Below, piece by piece: positions 1 to 14,556 of a DNA stretch of 64,000 nucleotides. Under the pieces are notes generated by a model. The model did not search any database and was not told the origin of the DNA. It was given only the letters and a program-made list of their open reading frames with translations. Numbering within the stretch: the first letter of the stretch is position 1; every line of letters begins with the position of its first letter. The stretch lies in assembly GCA_907164885.2 (NCBI GenBank), contig OU015490.1:207497272-207561271 (forward strand), in the 5' to 3' direction. This DNA is from Dolomedes plantarius. Taxonomy: Eukaryota; Arthropoda; Arachnida; Araneae; Dolomedidae. The position numbers were made by a program, and so were the translations under genes.

Positions 1-576
1 AATATACAACCAGATTAATTTGTATCCATGCTGCTCACAGTTTAATGCAAAATTTAAACTTAGAACGCAAATTTCAAAAACTGTTGGCACAACATAATAT
101 TACCAAAACCATTCACGGCACCTATAAATTTCGCAAAACACAAGACAAAACCGAATCTGGCAACAACAAATCCTAAAAGCCACAAAAACACAATTGGCAA
201 CACCAATGTAAAAAGAGGCATCGCTAAATAACCCGCCAAACAACCAACAGACTTGGCTAAAAAAAAGCCTTGGCGTTTGTTGCGTATACTACATCTGTAC
301 CCCGCCGCATTTTAAATCAACCCCAACGTTTTCAAAACTCAAAGGTAGAAAGCATAACACAACCAACATGTAAATCCATCAAACCACATCTAATTACCGT
401 TTAAATTAACATTTAATTTCAAATAAACCGCAGAAAAAACCTTATTTAGCCTCCCACTTTATATCCCTAACAACCCCAACACTAGACACATCTCTCAAAA
501 ATCTACATCTAATAGTATCCAAAATACGTCATTAAAATTTCGTAACAACATGGCCCCCATATTATATCACATATAC
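1..576. other. Unassigned AT/AC-rich DNA
   Basis: No coding, RNA or terminal-repeat signal is visible. The first 450 bases are noticeably A- and C-rich on this strand compared with the rest of the window, which may mark an unrecognised repeat. Confidence 0.5.
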
Positions 577-880
577 CAGGGTCTCAAACTCAAAGGCTAC
601 CTTGGGCCAAACAAACAAGGTTTAACTATAGGTGGGCCGCAAAAAAAATCAAGGTTTATTTACCTAATTACAGTATATGCAACATAAATATATGCAATTT
701 GTTTAATAATAGGAAAAAAAAGTATCATTAAAAAAACATTTAGAGAATTCTTCCTATCTTATTATAATTATGAGTCGGTTATTTTATTATATATTATTGT
801 GTGCCAACTATATTGACCGGGCCGCAAAAATGTTCGTCGGGGCCGCATTGCGTCCGCGGGCCCCGAGTTTGACACCCCTG
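577..880. mobile_element. hAT-type MITE, about 304 bp
   Basis: The ends are inverted copies of each other: left CAGGGTCTCAAACTC (577-591) and, reversed, right CAGGGGTGTCAAACTC (865-880). CAGGG-type termini of this form are characteristic of the hAT superfamily. The 8 bases outside each end (ACATATAC at 569-576 and ACGTAAAC at 881-888) agree at 6 of 8 positions, which fits a decayed 8-bp hAT target duplication. GGGCCGC motifs lie near both ends. There is no coding capacity, so mobilisation would have depended on an autonomous hAT transposase elsewhere. Confidence 0.8.
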
Positions 881-1479
881 ACGTAAACGAACGCACACGA
901 CTAGCCATTCAAAGTGAGTTGCCACAGAATAACAAAATCTTGCCAAATCGCATGGTTACAACGCCAAACACAAAATCACCAAACTTGGCAGGAAGGTGCG
1001 TATAACACATATGTACCCGTGATTCATTCACAGCGTGATTCTCACTAAAAAATTAATATCTGACAAGATCTATTTTCCAACCTGTTTTGTTTTGCTATTA
1101 TTGAAGTGTGTATAATGTTTTTCAGTGTGATGTTTGAAATTCAGCCTACCAGTGTGACGAAATATTATATTGCTTGGTTCCTGCAACTGCGATTGTTTGC
1201 GTGCTTGATACTATATTTTGTGTTATGATACTTAAAAATAACTGAAGATGGCGCCTTCGGTAGATACTTCAGTAAATATGATGGAATACGTTTTAATTGT
1301 AATTGCGCTTTTGCGTTGATATCTTGGGATGTTTGAACTTCAGACAGAATGAAGTGGAACTTCGCTGGGATCGTCGAGTAGGGCTTCTCAGTCCGTTGTG
1401 ATATATTTTGTTTTTCTATTTCTCAATAAACTTTCGTGTTGTTCAACACCTGGAAGTCTTTAATACAAAAGTACCGAAC
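881..1479. other. Unassigned, possible LTR relic
   Basis: No ORF is recognised. A stretch beginning TGTTATGATAC near 1213 and holding an AATAAA signal near 1424 followed by a GT-rich tract resembles the R/U5 part of an LTR. I could not find matching LTR ends or a target duplication, so this stays a suggestion. Confidence 0.25.
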
Positions 1480-2035
1480 GCCTACTGTGTTTAGTTTTAA
1501 AATTGATTTTGGTTAATAAAATTGAGATTTTTACTATTCAGCTTTTAGTGGTTTATTATAAATGTATATATTTTATGTTTTACTTTCAGGTTTTTTTTCT
1601 CCAATGATGAATGGCTAAATCTAGCTGAATTCTGAGGACTTTAATTATCAATTTATATTTTTTATATTGGGTTTTCTTTTTATTCATGCATATAACATTT
1701 CACACGATTTTTTTCTTTTGTTATTTATACTGTGTTTGGTTTTTAAATTGATTTTGGTTAACAATTACTCCACAATTTGACATTTTAACTTTATAGCTTT
1801 AGTGGTACAGTTTGCAAAATAATGTTTTTATGTATTACTGCCGAATTTGTTTTAAAGTTTTTCATGAATCTTATGTAATTGATAAGTAATTAACTGCTAT
1901 TAACTATTAGTAATACACTTTTAAAATTCAATGATTAACTTTTTAATGAAATTTTAGTTTAAAATTCAATAATTAACTAGTATTAACTTTATAAAGTTTA
2001 TTAGTTTACCTAAATAAAGTTTTTTGTTTAAATGT
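1480..2035 (+). repeat. Helitron-associated AT-rich tandem repeat, copy A
   Basis: The block contains motifs such as TACTGTGTTTAG, GATTTTGGTTAAC and CAGCTTTTAGTGG in the same order as at 15421-16201, 18355-18733 and 49260-50756. Those three blocks run into a Helitron-type 3' hairpin, but this one has no hairpin or CTAG end. It is probably a truncated member of the same family. Confidence 0.65.
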
Positions 2036-3400
2036 TTTTGTGCGGGTTTTGTCATTATTTATCGTTTTTATGACCTCAACATCCCAATAAAATGGATGTG
2101 CTCTCCTGAAATATTAAGAAATTTAAATTTATTAATTTCTTGAAAAAGAAGCTTTTAAATACCCATTTGTTTAATAAACTATAATTATAAAAAAAATATT
2201 TAAATTTTATTTTGCTCGAGTCTCACGAGGTTAATGATATTAATTGGAATTCAATTCCAGACTGGGCACATGAAAATATATCTTTTTGTAATGCAGGTAT
2301 GCTCATATCATACCAGGTAGTGGTGAGTGTTAATACGAATAACAAATTTTTCTTTTTGTGTGAGGGGGAGACTGCAAATTAATAGTGCCTCTTAGGAAAA
2401 TTCTCCCTCTCACTGAATCAATTCAAAGGCGTCTGTCTGGTAGACGGATGGCCTGAGCGTAGCTGGCGGAAGAGTATTATGAATATAATATAAATTTCAA
2501 ACGTTCTTTATGTCAGGTAACTTTCAAGAACAGCAAAACAATGTTTGAAAGTTTATCCTTTGTTGCCATTCTCTGCTTCACTTTATAGTCAAAAACATTT
2601 CAAGAATTCAATATTAAAATAACGCTCGCACACGAAGTATTTATTTTGATAAAGATACATTTCCCTTTTGAAAAAAATAATAAACTGAACAAATAAACTT
2701 CTAAAATGAAAACGGCAACAAAGATCGTTTGTTTACAATCGTGAATTTGAGTTTTGGTATGCTTAATTTACTAATTATTGACCGATTTTAATTATTTTAG
2801 GCATTTTGAGACCAAAAGAGGTTGGGTAAGGAGAATTTTGAATTTTATTTTCGTTTCTTTTAAATTATTTTACATCTTTTCTCTGTCAGGGTTAATAACG
2901 TGATACGTAGAGTTGATTCTCGGGCAATGTATCAGCTTCCATCCATTTACTGTTGTCACCCTTATGCGAAGGGCTTTTCCTCACTGTTGAACTATCATCT
3001 TTAAAATTCAATTAAAAATCGAAAATTTAATATAGAGACTTGAAGAGAGGTTTATATGAATGAGAAAGCATTCAACTTCCAGATGATGTTAATATTTTCT
3101 TTGTAAGATAAAAACTCGAAGAGCATCGATATTACATCCACATATTGAGCGATATTTCTTGAAAAATTGTGTTAAATTTTTTGATGAAAATATTAGTCTG
3201 TTTTAAAATATTTTTAAACAAATGAGGTCTAGTTTAAAAGATAAATATCTGTAGTCTTAGACTGTAAAAAGATCAAAATTCTACGATCATTTTTTGACAA
3301 GTTATTGTAATCTGAATATGAAAGAGTCAATATATTCCCACAAAACATAAAATTAAATAAACTTAGTCCGACGAAGATGTGATATATCTAACTTTGTTCC
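2036..3400. other. Unassigned AT-rich DNA
   Basis: I see no gene, RNA or clear repeat boundary. A slightly GC-richer patch near 2370-2470 has no recognisable coding or terminal-repeat structure. Confidence 0.5.
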
Positions 3401-5705
3401 CCCCATTTTTCTGCATCCATCTGTATCGCTCTGGACCCCATACCCCCAGCGGTTTCGGAGGAGATAGCGTGACAAGCTTTTGACAGCGGCGGCGGCAGCG
3501 GGAGTTACTTTTTTTTAGAATAGAGAGATATTTTTTTCTTCCGGTTTGGAAACATTATTGCTTTTGCGGACGATAAAGTATGTATTAATTTCTTTAAAGT
3601 ATGTTATTTCTCAAATTGTGTCATTTACTTACAGGTTTTGTGGATACCAATTTTAAAATTTATTGTGCAAGTTACTAAATAAATGCGCTAAACTTTAAAA
3701 AGATATAATTTATAACATTAAATTTCACTGCAGCATTAAATTTCATTTACAGCATTAAATTTCCGTTACGGCATTAAATAGTTTTTTAGTGGAACATGAC
3801 TCATTAACCTTTTCAAATGTTCTAAATGCTAATTCATTCCCTTTTATGGTAATAACTATAATTTCTCGCCACTTTTTCCTGCATTATTTTAACTTTAATT
3901 ACTGCTAATTGTTAAAGATAACTTTTTAAAAGTTTTAAAGTGTATATTCTTGCACTCTTTATAAGATATGCAATGGCAACAGTTGGGATAACACGTAAAT
4001 TTGCTTCTCGGTAAAAATGCACCATCCATGTATCTAATTTTGTAACTCAAAATAAACTCTTTTAAGATAAATAAAATTCAATTTCCAGAAGAGTTCACCA
4101 TTTGATCGTTTGAGAAATTCCCATAATATTTTAGGTCTCATCTTCCCGTATTTTTTCCTCCTGTTTCCAAATTACCATATTCGAATTACTTCGAGATAAA
4201 TTTCGATCTTCAGTCATGCATTTACACTCTCTTAGGGGCATAGAATAACAAATCGAAGCAGCATTTTGTAAGGGAACTCTTCTCTCAAAGAAAACTTAAT
4301 GTGTTTAGTGCAAAGTGTTTTCCTTTTCTAATCAATGGTACAGATGATAATGTAATCTATTGCTTTCATTGTATGGGATAGGTATGCAGTTTTCTGAAAA
4401 TGTTTTTCTTTCTTCCGGTTTGGAACACTAAGGCTTTCGTGGGCGATAAATGATGTGTTCATTTATTTTAAGTATGTTATTTGTCAAATTGTGTCATTTA
4501 CATGCAGGTTTAGTGAATATAATTTGTTTAAATACTTCGAATATATCTCTTAGTTTTAAATCTCAACTGACTGATTTGAGGGAAATTATAATTAATTATA
4601 TTCCTCGGTATATGCATTTGAAACTTTAGGGATATCTTATGTTGTATGATGATAAAATTGTTTGTTTATTAAAGGGTTTGTTTTCGAAATAATTAATAAA
4701 TGATTCTTAGTTGCGATTTTTAATCCAAAGAAGGCCACTGTTAATTATGAAAGTGATGAGACACGTAAATGTCATTTTAAAATTTATTCTTAAATTATTT
4801 ATTAAATGAGATAAACATTTAAGTTATTTAATATTGCACCATTAAATTTAATTACAGCATTGAATTCCATTTGCAGCACTAAATTCGATTAGTGTAAAAT
4901 GACTAGTTTACCATTTTAATTGTTTTAAATGCTAATATATTCCGTTTTAAGACAATAACTATAATACCTCGATATATTTTCATGTTTTATTCTAATATTA
5001 ATTGCTGCTAATATTTAAGGATTAAACTAAAAAAGTTTTAAGCATATTTTTTTTCGCATTCTTTATAATAAATGCAATTATATTTGTTGCACCATAGACA
5101 ATATTTTACTATTGTATTACGCAGTCATAAAAGCTTTTATGAAACGCAAAATAAGTTCTCAGTAAAAATTGCCTCATCGATGTATCTAATTTCGTAACTC
5201 AGAATATTTAAAAATACATTCAATTCGATTTCCGAAGAGTTGATCTTTCCAGAAATCCCATTACAATTTCGGCTGATCTTCCTGCCTTTTTCTCTTTCTT
5301 TCCGAATTACCATATTCGAATTACTCCCAGATAAATTCTGGTATTCAGTCATGCACTTACATCGCTTTAGCGACATAGAATAACAAATCGAAGCAGCGTT
5401 TTGTGAAAGAACACTTCTCTCGAAAGAAAACTTAATGTCTTTAGAAGAAAGTGTTACCCTTCCTTTAAACAATGGTAGTGATGATACCGCAATCTATTGC
5501 TTTCATTGTAAGGAAAAGGTATGCAGTGTTCTGTAAATGTTTTCTCTCTTCCGGTTTGGCAACACTTATGCTTTTGTCAGCGATAGAGGATGTATTCATT
5601 TACTTGAAGTATGTTATTTATCACATTGTGTCATTTACCTGCAGGATTAGTGGATATGATTTTATTAAATACTTAAGGGGGAATATCACACTTAAGTTTT
5701 AATCG
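3400..5705 (+). repeat. Diverged tandem repeat, three copies of about 0.9-1.1 kb
   Basis: The landmark CTTCCGGTTTGG recurs at about 3539, 4414 and 5548. Each copy carries the same ordered landmarks: AAGTATGTTATTT, CATTTAC..GCAG, the CAGCATTAAATT block, CATATTCGAATTAC, AACAAATCGAAGCAGC, and CTATTGCTTTCATTGT followed by GGTATGCAG. Spacing varies (about 875 and 1134 bp), so the copies have suffered indels. Two copies keep a short frame reading NG(S/T)DD..IYCFHC; its meaning is uncertain (see findings). The array grades into the 355-bp array downstream, with which it shares the ATTAAATGCGATAA block. Confidence 0.75.
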
Positions 5706-5829
5706 CATCGGAATAATGTAAGAATTTTAATTTAATATTTGCATAATTATTGTTATACGAAACTTTAAAGTTAATTTATATTGTATGAGGTTGAAATTAT
5801 CCGTTCTTGAAATAGTTTAAGTGTGCTAA

Positions 5830-7330
5830 ATAATTATTAATATATTATAAACAAAATATAACACCCGTTAATTATTAAAAAAGCTGAGACACCAAATTTT
5901 CATTTTAAGATTGATACTAAAGTTACTAATTTAATGCGATAAACTTTAATTTACTTTAAAATGTTTCTTGTAGTGCAGAACATTTATGAAAAAAAATATT
6001 ATTGATTGAACAGTAATTCCTTATTAATGTTTAATGACTACATTTCTAGTTTTTATTTGTTAATGCATAATTTAAATACAAGTAATTTTCTGTGTGAAAA
6101 AATTAACATTTTTTCTTTAATAAAATACTGACGTATTTGTGTATGAAATAATTTATAAATACTTTGCAAACATGTTTAGGGACCGTTTTTAAACGAAATA
6201 TTACTTCAATTAGTTAATTTAAGGTAAAACAAGTCATTTTCATTCTAAAATTGTTTCAAAAATAACTAATTAAATCCGAAAAACATAGAACGCACTCTAA
6301 AATATTGCTTTTCATGCTGAAAATTTATTTAAAAAAATATTGTGGGAACATTAATTCCCTATTTATGTTTAAAGAGTACATTTCCTTTTTTTATTCATAT
6401 GGATTATTTTAAATACTAAATATTCTTTGAAGAAATATTAACATATTTTTTATAAAAAATATTAATGTATTTTTATTATATGCTTGCTTGTGCATACAAT
6501 AGTTTAAGCTTGCAAGTAATTTTTAAACAATTCACAAACAGTCTTAAGTCATTGTTTTATACCAAATTAACTTGCATGAATTATTAATAGACTACGTAAT
6601 TATAATTTTAAATTTTAGTCTCAAATTACTAATTAAATGCGATAAGCAAAAATTATTTTTAAATGTTCATTTTAGCGAAGAAAAATTATTACAACATGAT
6701 AACTTTGGGAACATTTATTCCCTATTTATGTTTAATTGCCCCATTTTCCTTTATGATTTGTAATCGAATTATTCATATACAGAAATATTCCTTGTAGAAG
6801 AATCAACATGTGCTTTAATGAACATGTATCGATATAATGCTTATTTGTGTCTGAAATAGTTTAAGGTTGCAAATAAATTATAAACGCTTTGAAAACATTT
6901 TGATAGTGGTTTTTAAACGAAATAAAATTTCATTAATTATTAATAGACTAACATACATGATTTCAATTTTTAAATTTATTCGTAAATTATAATTAAATGC
7001 GATACACATAAAAGTTATTTTAAAATGCTGATTTTCGCGCCAAATATTTATTTAAAAAATATTTTTAACGGAGTATGAGTTTCCTAATTGTGTTTTATGG
7101 CCCTAATTCCTATTTCGAGTTGATATGGAAAAATCCGAAAGCAGTAATATTTTTTGCAGAACAATTATAATATTTATTATGTAACATTGTCTTTAGATTA
7201 TATAATTATTTGTGTATGAACTAGTTTAAGGTTGTAAATAATTTGTGTTCGCGTCACCATCATTTTTAGTCAGGGTTTCGAAAAAAATAAAATTTCCATT
7301 AATTATCAAAAACCAAATGAATCTATGGTG
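5830..7330 (+). repeat. Tandem array, about 355-bp unit, four copies
   Basis: The landmark GAACATTAATTCCCTATTTA (in variants) occurs near 6008, 6347, 6706 and 7070, giving spacings of about 339, 359 and 363 bp. Other shared landmarks are ACTAATTAAATGCGATAA, a TTAAGGTTGCAAATAA block and GTTTTTAAACGAAAT. The copies are strongly diverged, so this is an old array. Short ORFs within it are not conserved between copies and are not called. Confidence 0.75.
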
Positions 7331-7427
7331 GTTAAAAACGTATGGTGGTCTACTTATCGTACAAACAGACCGTTACACTTATATGGGATTGGCATTTGAC
7401 CGATAATTAACGTGGAACCTTTTTACA

Positions 7428-7960
7428 GTGGAAATCATTAGCCGTGTATTAAATAGGCTGACGTTGCTAAAACTCCTCGCGGGGTGCAGATGGTGTTGCT
7501 TTTCACAGACCCTGGAGATAACATTCACATCCTTTATTCTCCTTCTGATGACTTATTGCTGTGAGCACCTTCTAGCAACTTCAGATCAGAATATGGGTTC
7601 TCTGGAGTTAGTTTTCAATCAAGCTCTTCGCCTCATTACTCGGGCCATTAAGACTCCTCCAGTTGATGCTATTTTCTTATACACGGGTCTTGGTAGAATT
7701 AAATCAATTATCCAGGAAAATGCCCTTGTGTAGAGGGAGACAATAAGGAGAATTAATGGCTCACTTGAGCTTTGATGTGATGTTCCTCTACAAATCGAAA
7801 GGAACCTTAAAACTCAGAGTGACTACATCCAGGGTGTCTTGAAATTAAAGAGAGACCTTGATTTGCTGAATGAACCGGATCCTTTTACCCATTCCCCCGT
7901 GCCCTGCTGAGACTTTGGAATTTAGGTGAACTTTCCAAGGTAAATTTCAGTCACTTTAAA
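7428..7960 (+). pseudogene. LINE reverse-transcriptase relic (C-terminal RT/linker)
   Basis: The frame 7428-7733 encodes LNRLTLLKLLAGCRW near its start, then TSDQNMGSLELVFNQALRLI and TRAIKTPPVDAIFLYTG. This is the thumb/connection region typical of arthropod Jockey-type non-LTR retrotransposons, which would normally be followed by an RNase H domain. The frame closes with a TAG after ENALV. Downstream, stretches reading KTQSGYIQGVLKLK-like and LLRLWNLGELSKVNF-like residues appear in shifted frames to about 7950, so it is broken by several frameshifts. The upstream RT palm with its catalytic aspartates is absent. The separate RNase H relic at 34.5 kb fits the same LINE class, but the two pieces need not come from one insertion. 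No function is expected. Confidence 0.75.
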
Positions 7961-8059
7961 AAATGAAAATAAACCAAATTATAAGTTGCACAATACTAAT
8001 CAGATCATAGAAACACCCCGCTACTACCCATCGTTAACACCAGAAGAGATTTTTAGTAA

Positions 8060-8490
8060 ACAATTGGGCAGATATCGTTGATCATTGGCTGTGGGGACCT
8101 CTTGCCAGAACCTCTGACCGACGCAGCGTGCCTTGTCTTTATGGAGCAAGTGCTTCCTGGTACCTTTCAAACTCTTACATTCACCACACAAAGGGAGATG
8201 TGTTATATGCATGATAGAGCCCCGCCACACTTTAGCACAATGGCCAGACACTTCCTGAATGCCCCATATCCTGGATGGTGGATTGGACGTGACGGACCTA
8301 TGGCTTGGCCTCCACGCTTACCGGCCATAATCTATTGCACTTCTTTGGGGAACACGTGAAATCACTTGCGTACACGAGGCACGTATGGTCTCAGTGAAAA
8401 ATCTCTTAGCGAGAAACGGTGATCAGTTTTTCATTCGTGGTGACAACTTTGCAGTGACACCCTTGGACGCCTCTTTGAGCATCCATTTTA
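8060..8490 (+). pseudogene. DDE transposase relic (IS630-Tc1-mariner superfamily)
   Basis: The frame 8078-8359 encodes CYMHDRAPPHF, then WWIGRDGPMAWPPRLP. These match the block around the second catalytic Asp (MHD-GAP-H) and the region leading to the third (WIGRGGP..WPPRSPDL) in a family of arthropod DDE transposases related to Tc1/mariner. After PPRLP the frame slips; in a neighbouring frame the sequence continues HNLLHFFGEHVKSLAYT, the expected segment after the third Asp, and that Asp itself is lost at the slip. A C-terminal signature (GRLFEH) is visible near 8480. A frameshift also occurs just upstream, near 8090. The N-terminal DNA-binding part is missing. It lies directly downstream of the LINE relic, so one may have inserted near the other. 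Confidence 0.75.
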
Positions 8491-8837
8491 ATATTTTCTC
8501 TGATCTATATGGGATTCTGCAACTTATAGTTTGGTTTATTCTCATTTTTTCCTATGACTAAAGTTCAACTTATACACTGAACTTTACGATTTTCCGACAG
8601 ACTGAGGGGAATGCGGCCCTAGGTTCCAATGTACAGGTAATTGTTCGCCTTGATGATTAAGTATCACCCCTCTTATTTTATCAACATACTTCCTGATCAC
8701 CCTGTATATATACATACTATATATGACATCACGGCGGCGAGGGCGTGGGAGAAACGGTTGATATTCGGCTGGCCGTGTGTCGACTCGAATGTTGTTTTCG
8801 TGGTTGATCCACCAAATTCAGTTCCCACGCATAACAA
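8491..8837. other. Unassigned; possible internal leader of an LTR element
   Basis: The segment around 8720-8837 is GC-richer than its surroundings and abuts the LTR-like block that follows. If that block is an LTR on the minus strand, this would be its primer-site and leader side. I could not identify a convincing primer-binding site or a gag frame. Confidence 0.3.
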
Positions 8838-9110
8838 TGTAGTTAGCCGGTGAAGTTTTCTGCCGCTTTTGGCCTCTCAAAGACCGGACGCAAGTAAAAC
8901 ACCGCAACTCTCGGCAATACTTTATTTCTCTCACTGCTACTTCATAGTGGGGCAATTCCAAACCCAAAAATCGCATATGTACCTTGATGCACGCCTTTTT
9001 ATAACTTAATAGAGGTGAAGTCACGTGACGCTCAGTCTTGCAGCCATTGGATAGCCCCCTGATATCTTCTGACAAAATAGAAAACAACAGGGGTTGTATA
9101 GGAGTTTACA
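8838..9110 (-). mobile_element. LTR-like block, minus orientation
   Basis: Read on the minus strand, the block starts TGTAAACTCC and ends CTAACTACA, giving TG...CA termini. It has a TATA-like TTATAAAAAG (about 8995-9005), followed about 65-70 bases later by an AATAAA signal (complement at about 8931-8936) and a GT-containing tail. This promoter-then-poly(A) order is typical of LTR retrotransposons. No target duplication is visible, and a second LTR is not in the window, so it is probably a remnant. A short frame on the minus strand is ignored as non-coding. Confidence 0.45.
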
Positions 9111-9208
9111 GAGGTTATATAAAAGATGCCTGAAAATCAATTCCATTCTTCTTGGAATCAAAATGCGCAATTAACGAAATTTTGCATTTTGAAAGGTTAT
9201 TTGGGTTT

Positions 9209-9221
9209 ACACACACACACA

Positions 9222-9301
<80 letters not shown>
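9209..9301. repeat. (CA)n-(TA)n microsatellite
   Basis: An AC-dinucleotide run with one interruption passes into an AT run that ends exactly at the CTAG terminus of the adjoining Helitron. The same CA-then-TA arrangement occurs beside the Helitron at 16.4 kb. Confidence 0.95.
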
Positions 9302-9302
<1 letters not shown>

Positions 9303-9977
9303 TAGCTGAAACACCGCACTTCGCTACGGAGTACTTTCAAAATAAATACAACGATCAATGTATGCAATGTATGCAAAAGTAAATAAATATATATATTTAT
9401 AATAAATACGACAATCGATTTTATATATATATATATATATATTTTTATATATTACGATTTTATATATATATATATATATAAAATCGTAAGGGATATTTAT
9501 TTTTTTGATGATATCCAATCGTTTGCAGCATTAGGAAGAAAAAAAAATATTTTTTTGTTTATTTAGTTGTTTTGCACGTGACGATAAATTTATTTAAAGT
9601 ACCAGAAAAAGAAATCACGTGATCATCATTTAATAAATTAAATTCTAAAAATTAATATTTAAAAATTCACCAAAAATCCGAAAATGGAAGTAAATATTCA
9701 AAACAGATTTCATTTTAAAGGAATTTTTATGATCTTTCTCGTGGTATAAATTTTATAACCCTCAAATTATTATTTTAAATGCAATCTTAAAAAAAGTTAC
9801 AAAAACAGCTTAAAAATTTAATTTTAAAAAATCTAAGAAGAATTTTTCAAAAATCTTTCTTAGTGCACCCCACACCATAAGAAGAATCGCCATGCAAAAT
9901 TTCAGCCCTTTAGGTCCAGGTTTTTGGTCTGTGCGTTGTATGTCAGTAAGTGAGTCAGTCGGTCAGTTACGGAACTG

Positions 9978-9985
<8 letters not shown>
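9302..9985 (-). mobile_element. Non-autonomous Helitron, copy 1
   Basis: On the minus strand the element ends with the hairpin-bearing sequence CTCCGTAGCGAAGTGCGG, then TTTCAGCTAG, the classic Helitron 3' terminus. Its other end carries AACAGTTCCGTAAC followed by repeated GACTGACTG-like motifs and a TA run. The interior (GCACTAAGA..TTTTTGAAAAATTC, ATTTTTAAGCTG, AATAATTTGAGGG, CTTTTTCTGGTACTTTAAAT) is shared with copies at 16388-17672, 40476-41298 and 53356-55332. It has no Rep/helicase coding region, so it would have moved in trans. Confidence 0.8.
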
Positions 9986-10068
<83 letters not shown>

Positions 10069-10073
10069 ACGAT

Positions 10074-10127
<54 letters not shown>

Positions 10128-10140
10128 GAGAAAGAGAGAG
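9978..10140. repeat. (TA)n microsatellite at a Helitron 5' end
   Basis: Two TA runs (9978-10065 and about 10077-10123) are separated by a 12-base interruption containing CACGATCC and are followed by a GA-rich tail. The array grows directly out of the Helitron terminal TATATA tract. ORFs of alternating Ile-Tyr here are artefacts of the repeat. Confidence 0.95.
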
Positions 10141-12052
10141 GGATATTTCAAAGAATGAGATATTCAATGTTTGTCATACGATTTTAACAATGTAATATAG
10201 TCATAAAAATAATGAATATATTTCTCTCAACGTACGTTACTTTTGATCGAGCAGTGTACATTATATTCAACTGCATTTTTATAACGAAATTGTAATAGTT
10301 AATCATTGTATAATATGGTTATGAGAATTTATTCATGCATATGTAAAAGAGAATACACGAAGAAGTCACATTTAGCAACGTCCATTATATATTTTCCACC
10401 ATTTTAGCTTTGAGACAAACGGAAAAAACGTCACGCACTCCCATTATGCAAGATTTTTCATTTGTATTTCGCCATGTTATTCGAATTTCACTGGTCAGCT
10501 GTCTGCGATTTAATGAGCTGTCAGGAAACGGCTTTGCTTAATGTTAGCAGTTTAAAATTTGCTTAATTTTTGGAATGAATTCTTTCTGCTTCATGGAATA
10601 CAGAATGCACAGATAAATTACTAAAATATAATTTTGATTTAGATTTAATCAGTGATATTAATTTTTCTTAAATCAATATTTCATATCGATTTTTGAGTAA
10701 ATTTTTTCCTTTAATATTTGTTATAAGCTACATAGTGTCAGTTTAAAAATTTAAATTAATGTTGTAATCACAAATTTTTATACGGAGAGTGAATGATTTC
10801 CTTTATTTACGAATTCATACATTATATACAAATAAATTACTGAAATAGAATTATGATTTAAATTAAATCAATGATAATAATTTTTCTTAACATAACATTT
10901 CTTATCAATTATAGATCCACATTTTATATGAAATATATATCAACAATTTTATCCTTAATATGTGTAAGAAACAACACAATGTCAATTTAACAATTTAAAT
11001 TGATTTGTAATCACAATGTTTTATATGAAGAGGAAATCATTTCTTTTATTTTAGGATGAATCTCAGGATACCATTAAATATAAGAAAACACAGTTTGAAT
11101 AGAGTGAAATAAAATATTAATCACTAAATATTTGACAAAATATAGCAAGAAAATCAAAGCATGAGAACTTCTACACGTAAAAGAAATTCACATAATGTAA
11201 GATAAAACGTCATGACGGCTTATTATTTTATTTGAATTCTTTTGTATAACATGATGCTTATTTCAATCCGTTTTGGCGGAAGAGTGTAAAATGTTTTCCT
11301 CAAAATTATTAATTCCTCAATTTTAACGAATATTCCCTTCAAATCTTTGAATTGAAAATAGAGAACGCTGCAGATACAAATCTCGTGTTTTAGAAAATAA
11401 ATAAAGGGAATTTCAACAATTGAATATTAATAATCGATTTTATTGTGGTTGTTTATGCATTGAAATAGGTATTTCGTTTCATTCTAGTTTAAGGTCGTAG
11501 TGTACAGAGAAACTCTAATAAATGTATTATATCTTAACCATAAAAGCTACTTTATCAATTTACGAATCCAAACAACGAAATATATAAACATTAGATACAA
11601 ATATAGAGCATAATGTAGAAAAAACATTTTATTATAATTATATTGTTGTTCCTTATGCCACCTTGCAAAAAGTTTCCCAGACCAGGTCCATATAGGTATA
11701 GCGGACTGAGGAGTGCGGATCCACTTTACAACATCACCTCCAGGGTAGGTGCCACCTTAATTTTGACCACTCACCACAAGGGCAGACATCTTGGGAGATC
11801 ATATGTCTCCCATTCTTTCTAAACTCAAAGAATAACCGTCCGGTCGAATTTAACACGTAAATAAACAGCTTAGGCATAAAGGTATTAACACTAGAAAGAC
11901 GGGAATTTTATTCCTACAAAAAAGACTGAATGCCGTCATTTTGATAGTTAAAAGTAAAATCAAGAAGTTAAAATATTTAATGTTTTTTCTATGGTTATAT
12001 ACTTGAACTTAAAAATTTGAACTATTTCATATCAATATATGATAAATTAGTG

Positions 12053-12057
<5 letters not shown>
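10141..12057. other. Unassigned AT-rich DNA containing a 220-bp duplication
   Basis: Apart from the tandem duplication listed separately, I see no gene or element ends. A slightly GC-richer patch near 11680-11815 contains CCACAAGGGCAGACATCTTGG but no recognisable frame. Confidence 0.5.
10570..11045 (+). repeat. Diverged tandem duplication, about 220-bp unit, two copies
   Basis: AAATTACTAAAATATAATT near 10616 recurs as AAATTACTGAAATAGAATT near 10835. It is followed in both copies by AATTTTTCTTAA, then a TGTCA..TTTAAATT..TGTAATCACAA block. The spacing is about 220 bp. Confidence 0.7.

Positions 12058-14535
<2,478 letters not shown>

Positions 14536-14556
<21 letters not shown>

Noticed and set aside
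3400..7330. CRISPR-like or regularly interspaced array
   Set aside because: Repeat units are hundreds of bases long, diverged and contiguous. This is a eukaryotic tandem repeat.
8818..9087. 89-residue minus-strand ORF
   Set aside because: It falls inside the LTR-like block and shows no recognisable domain.
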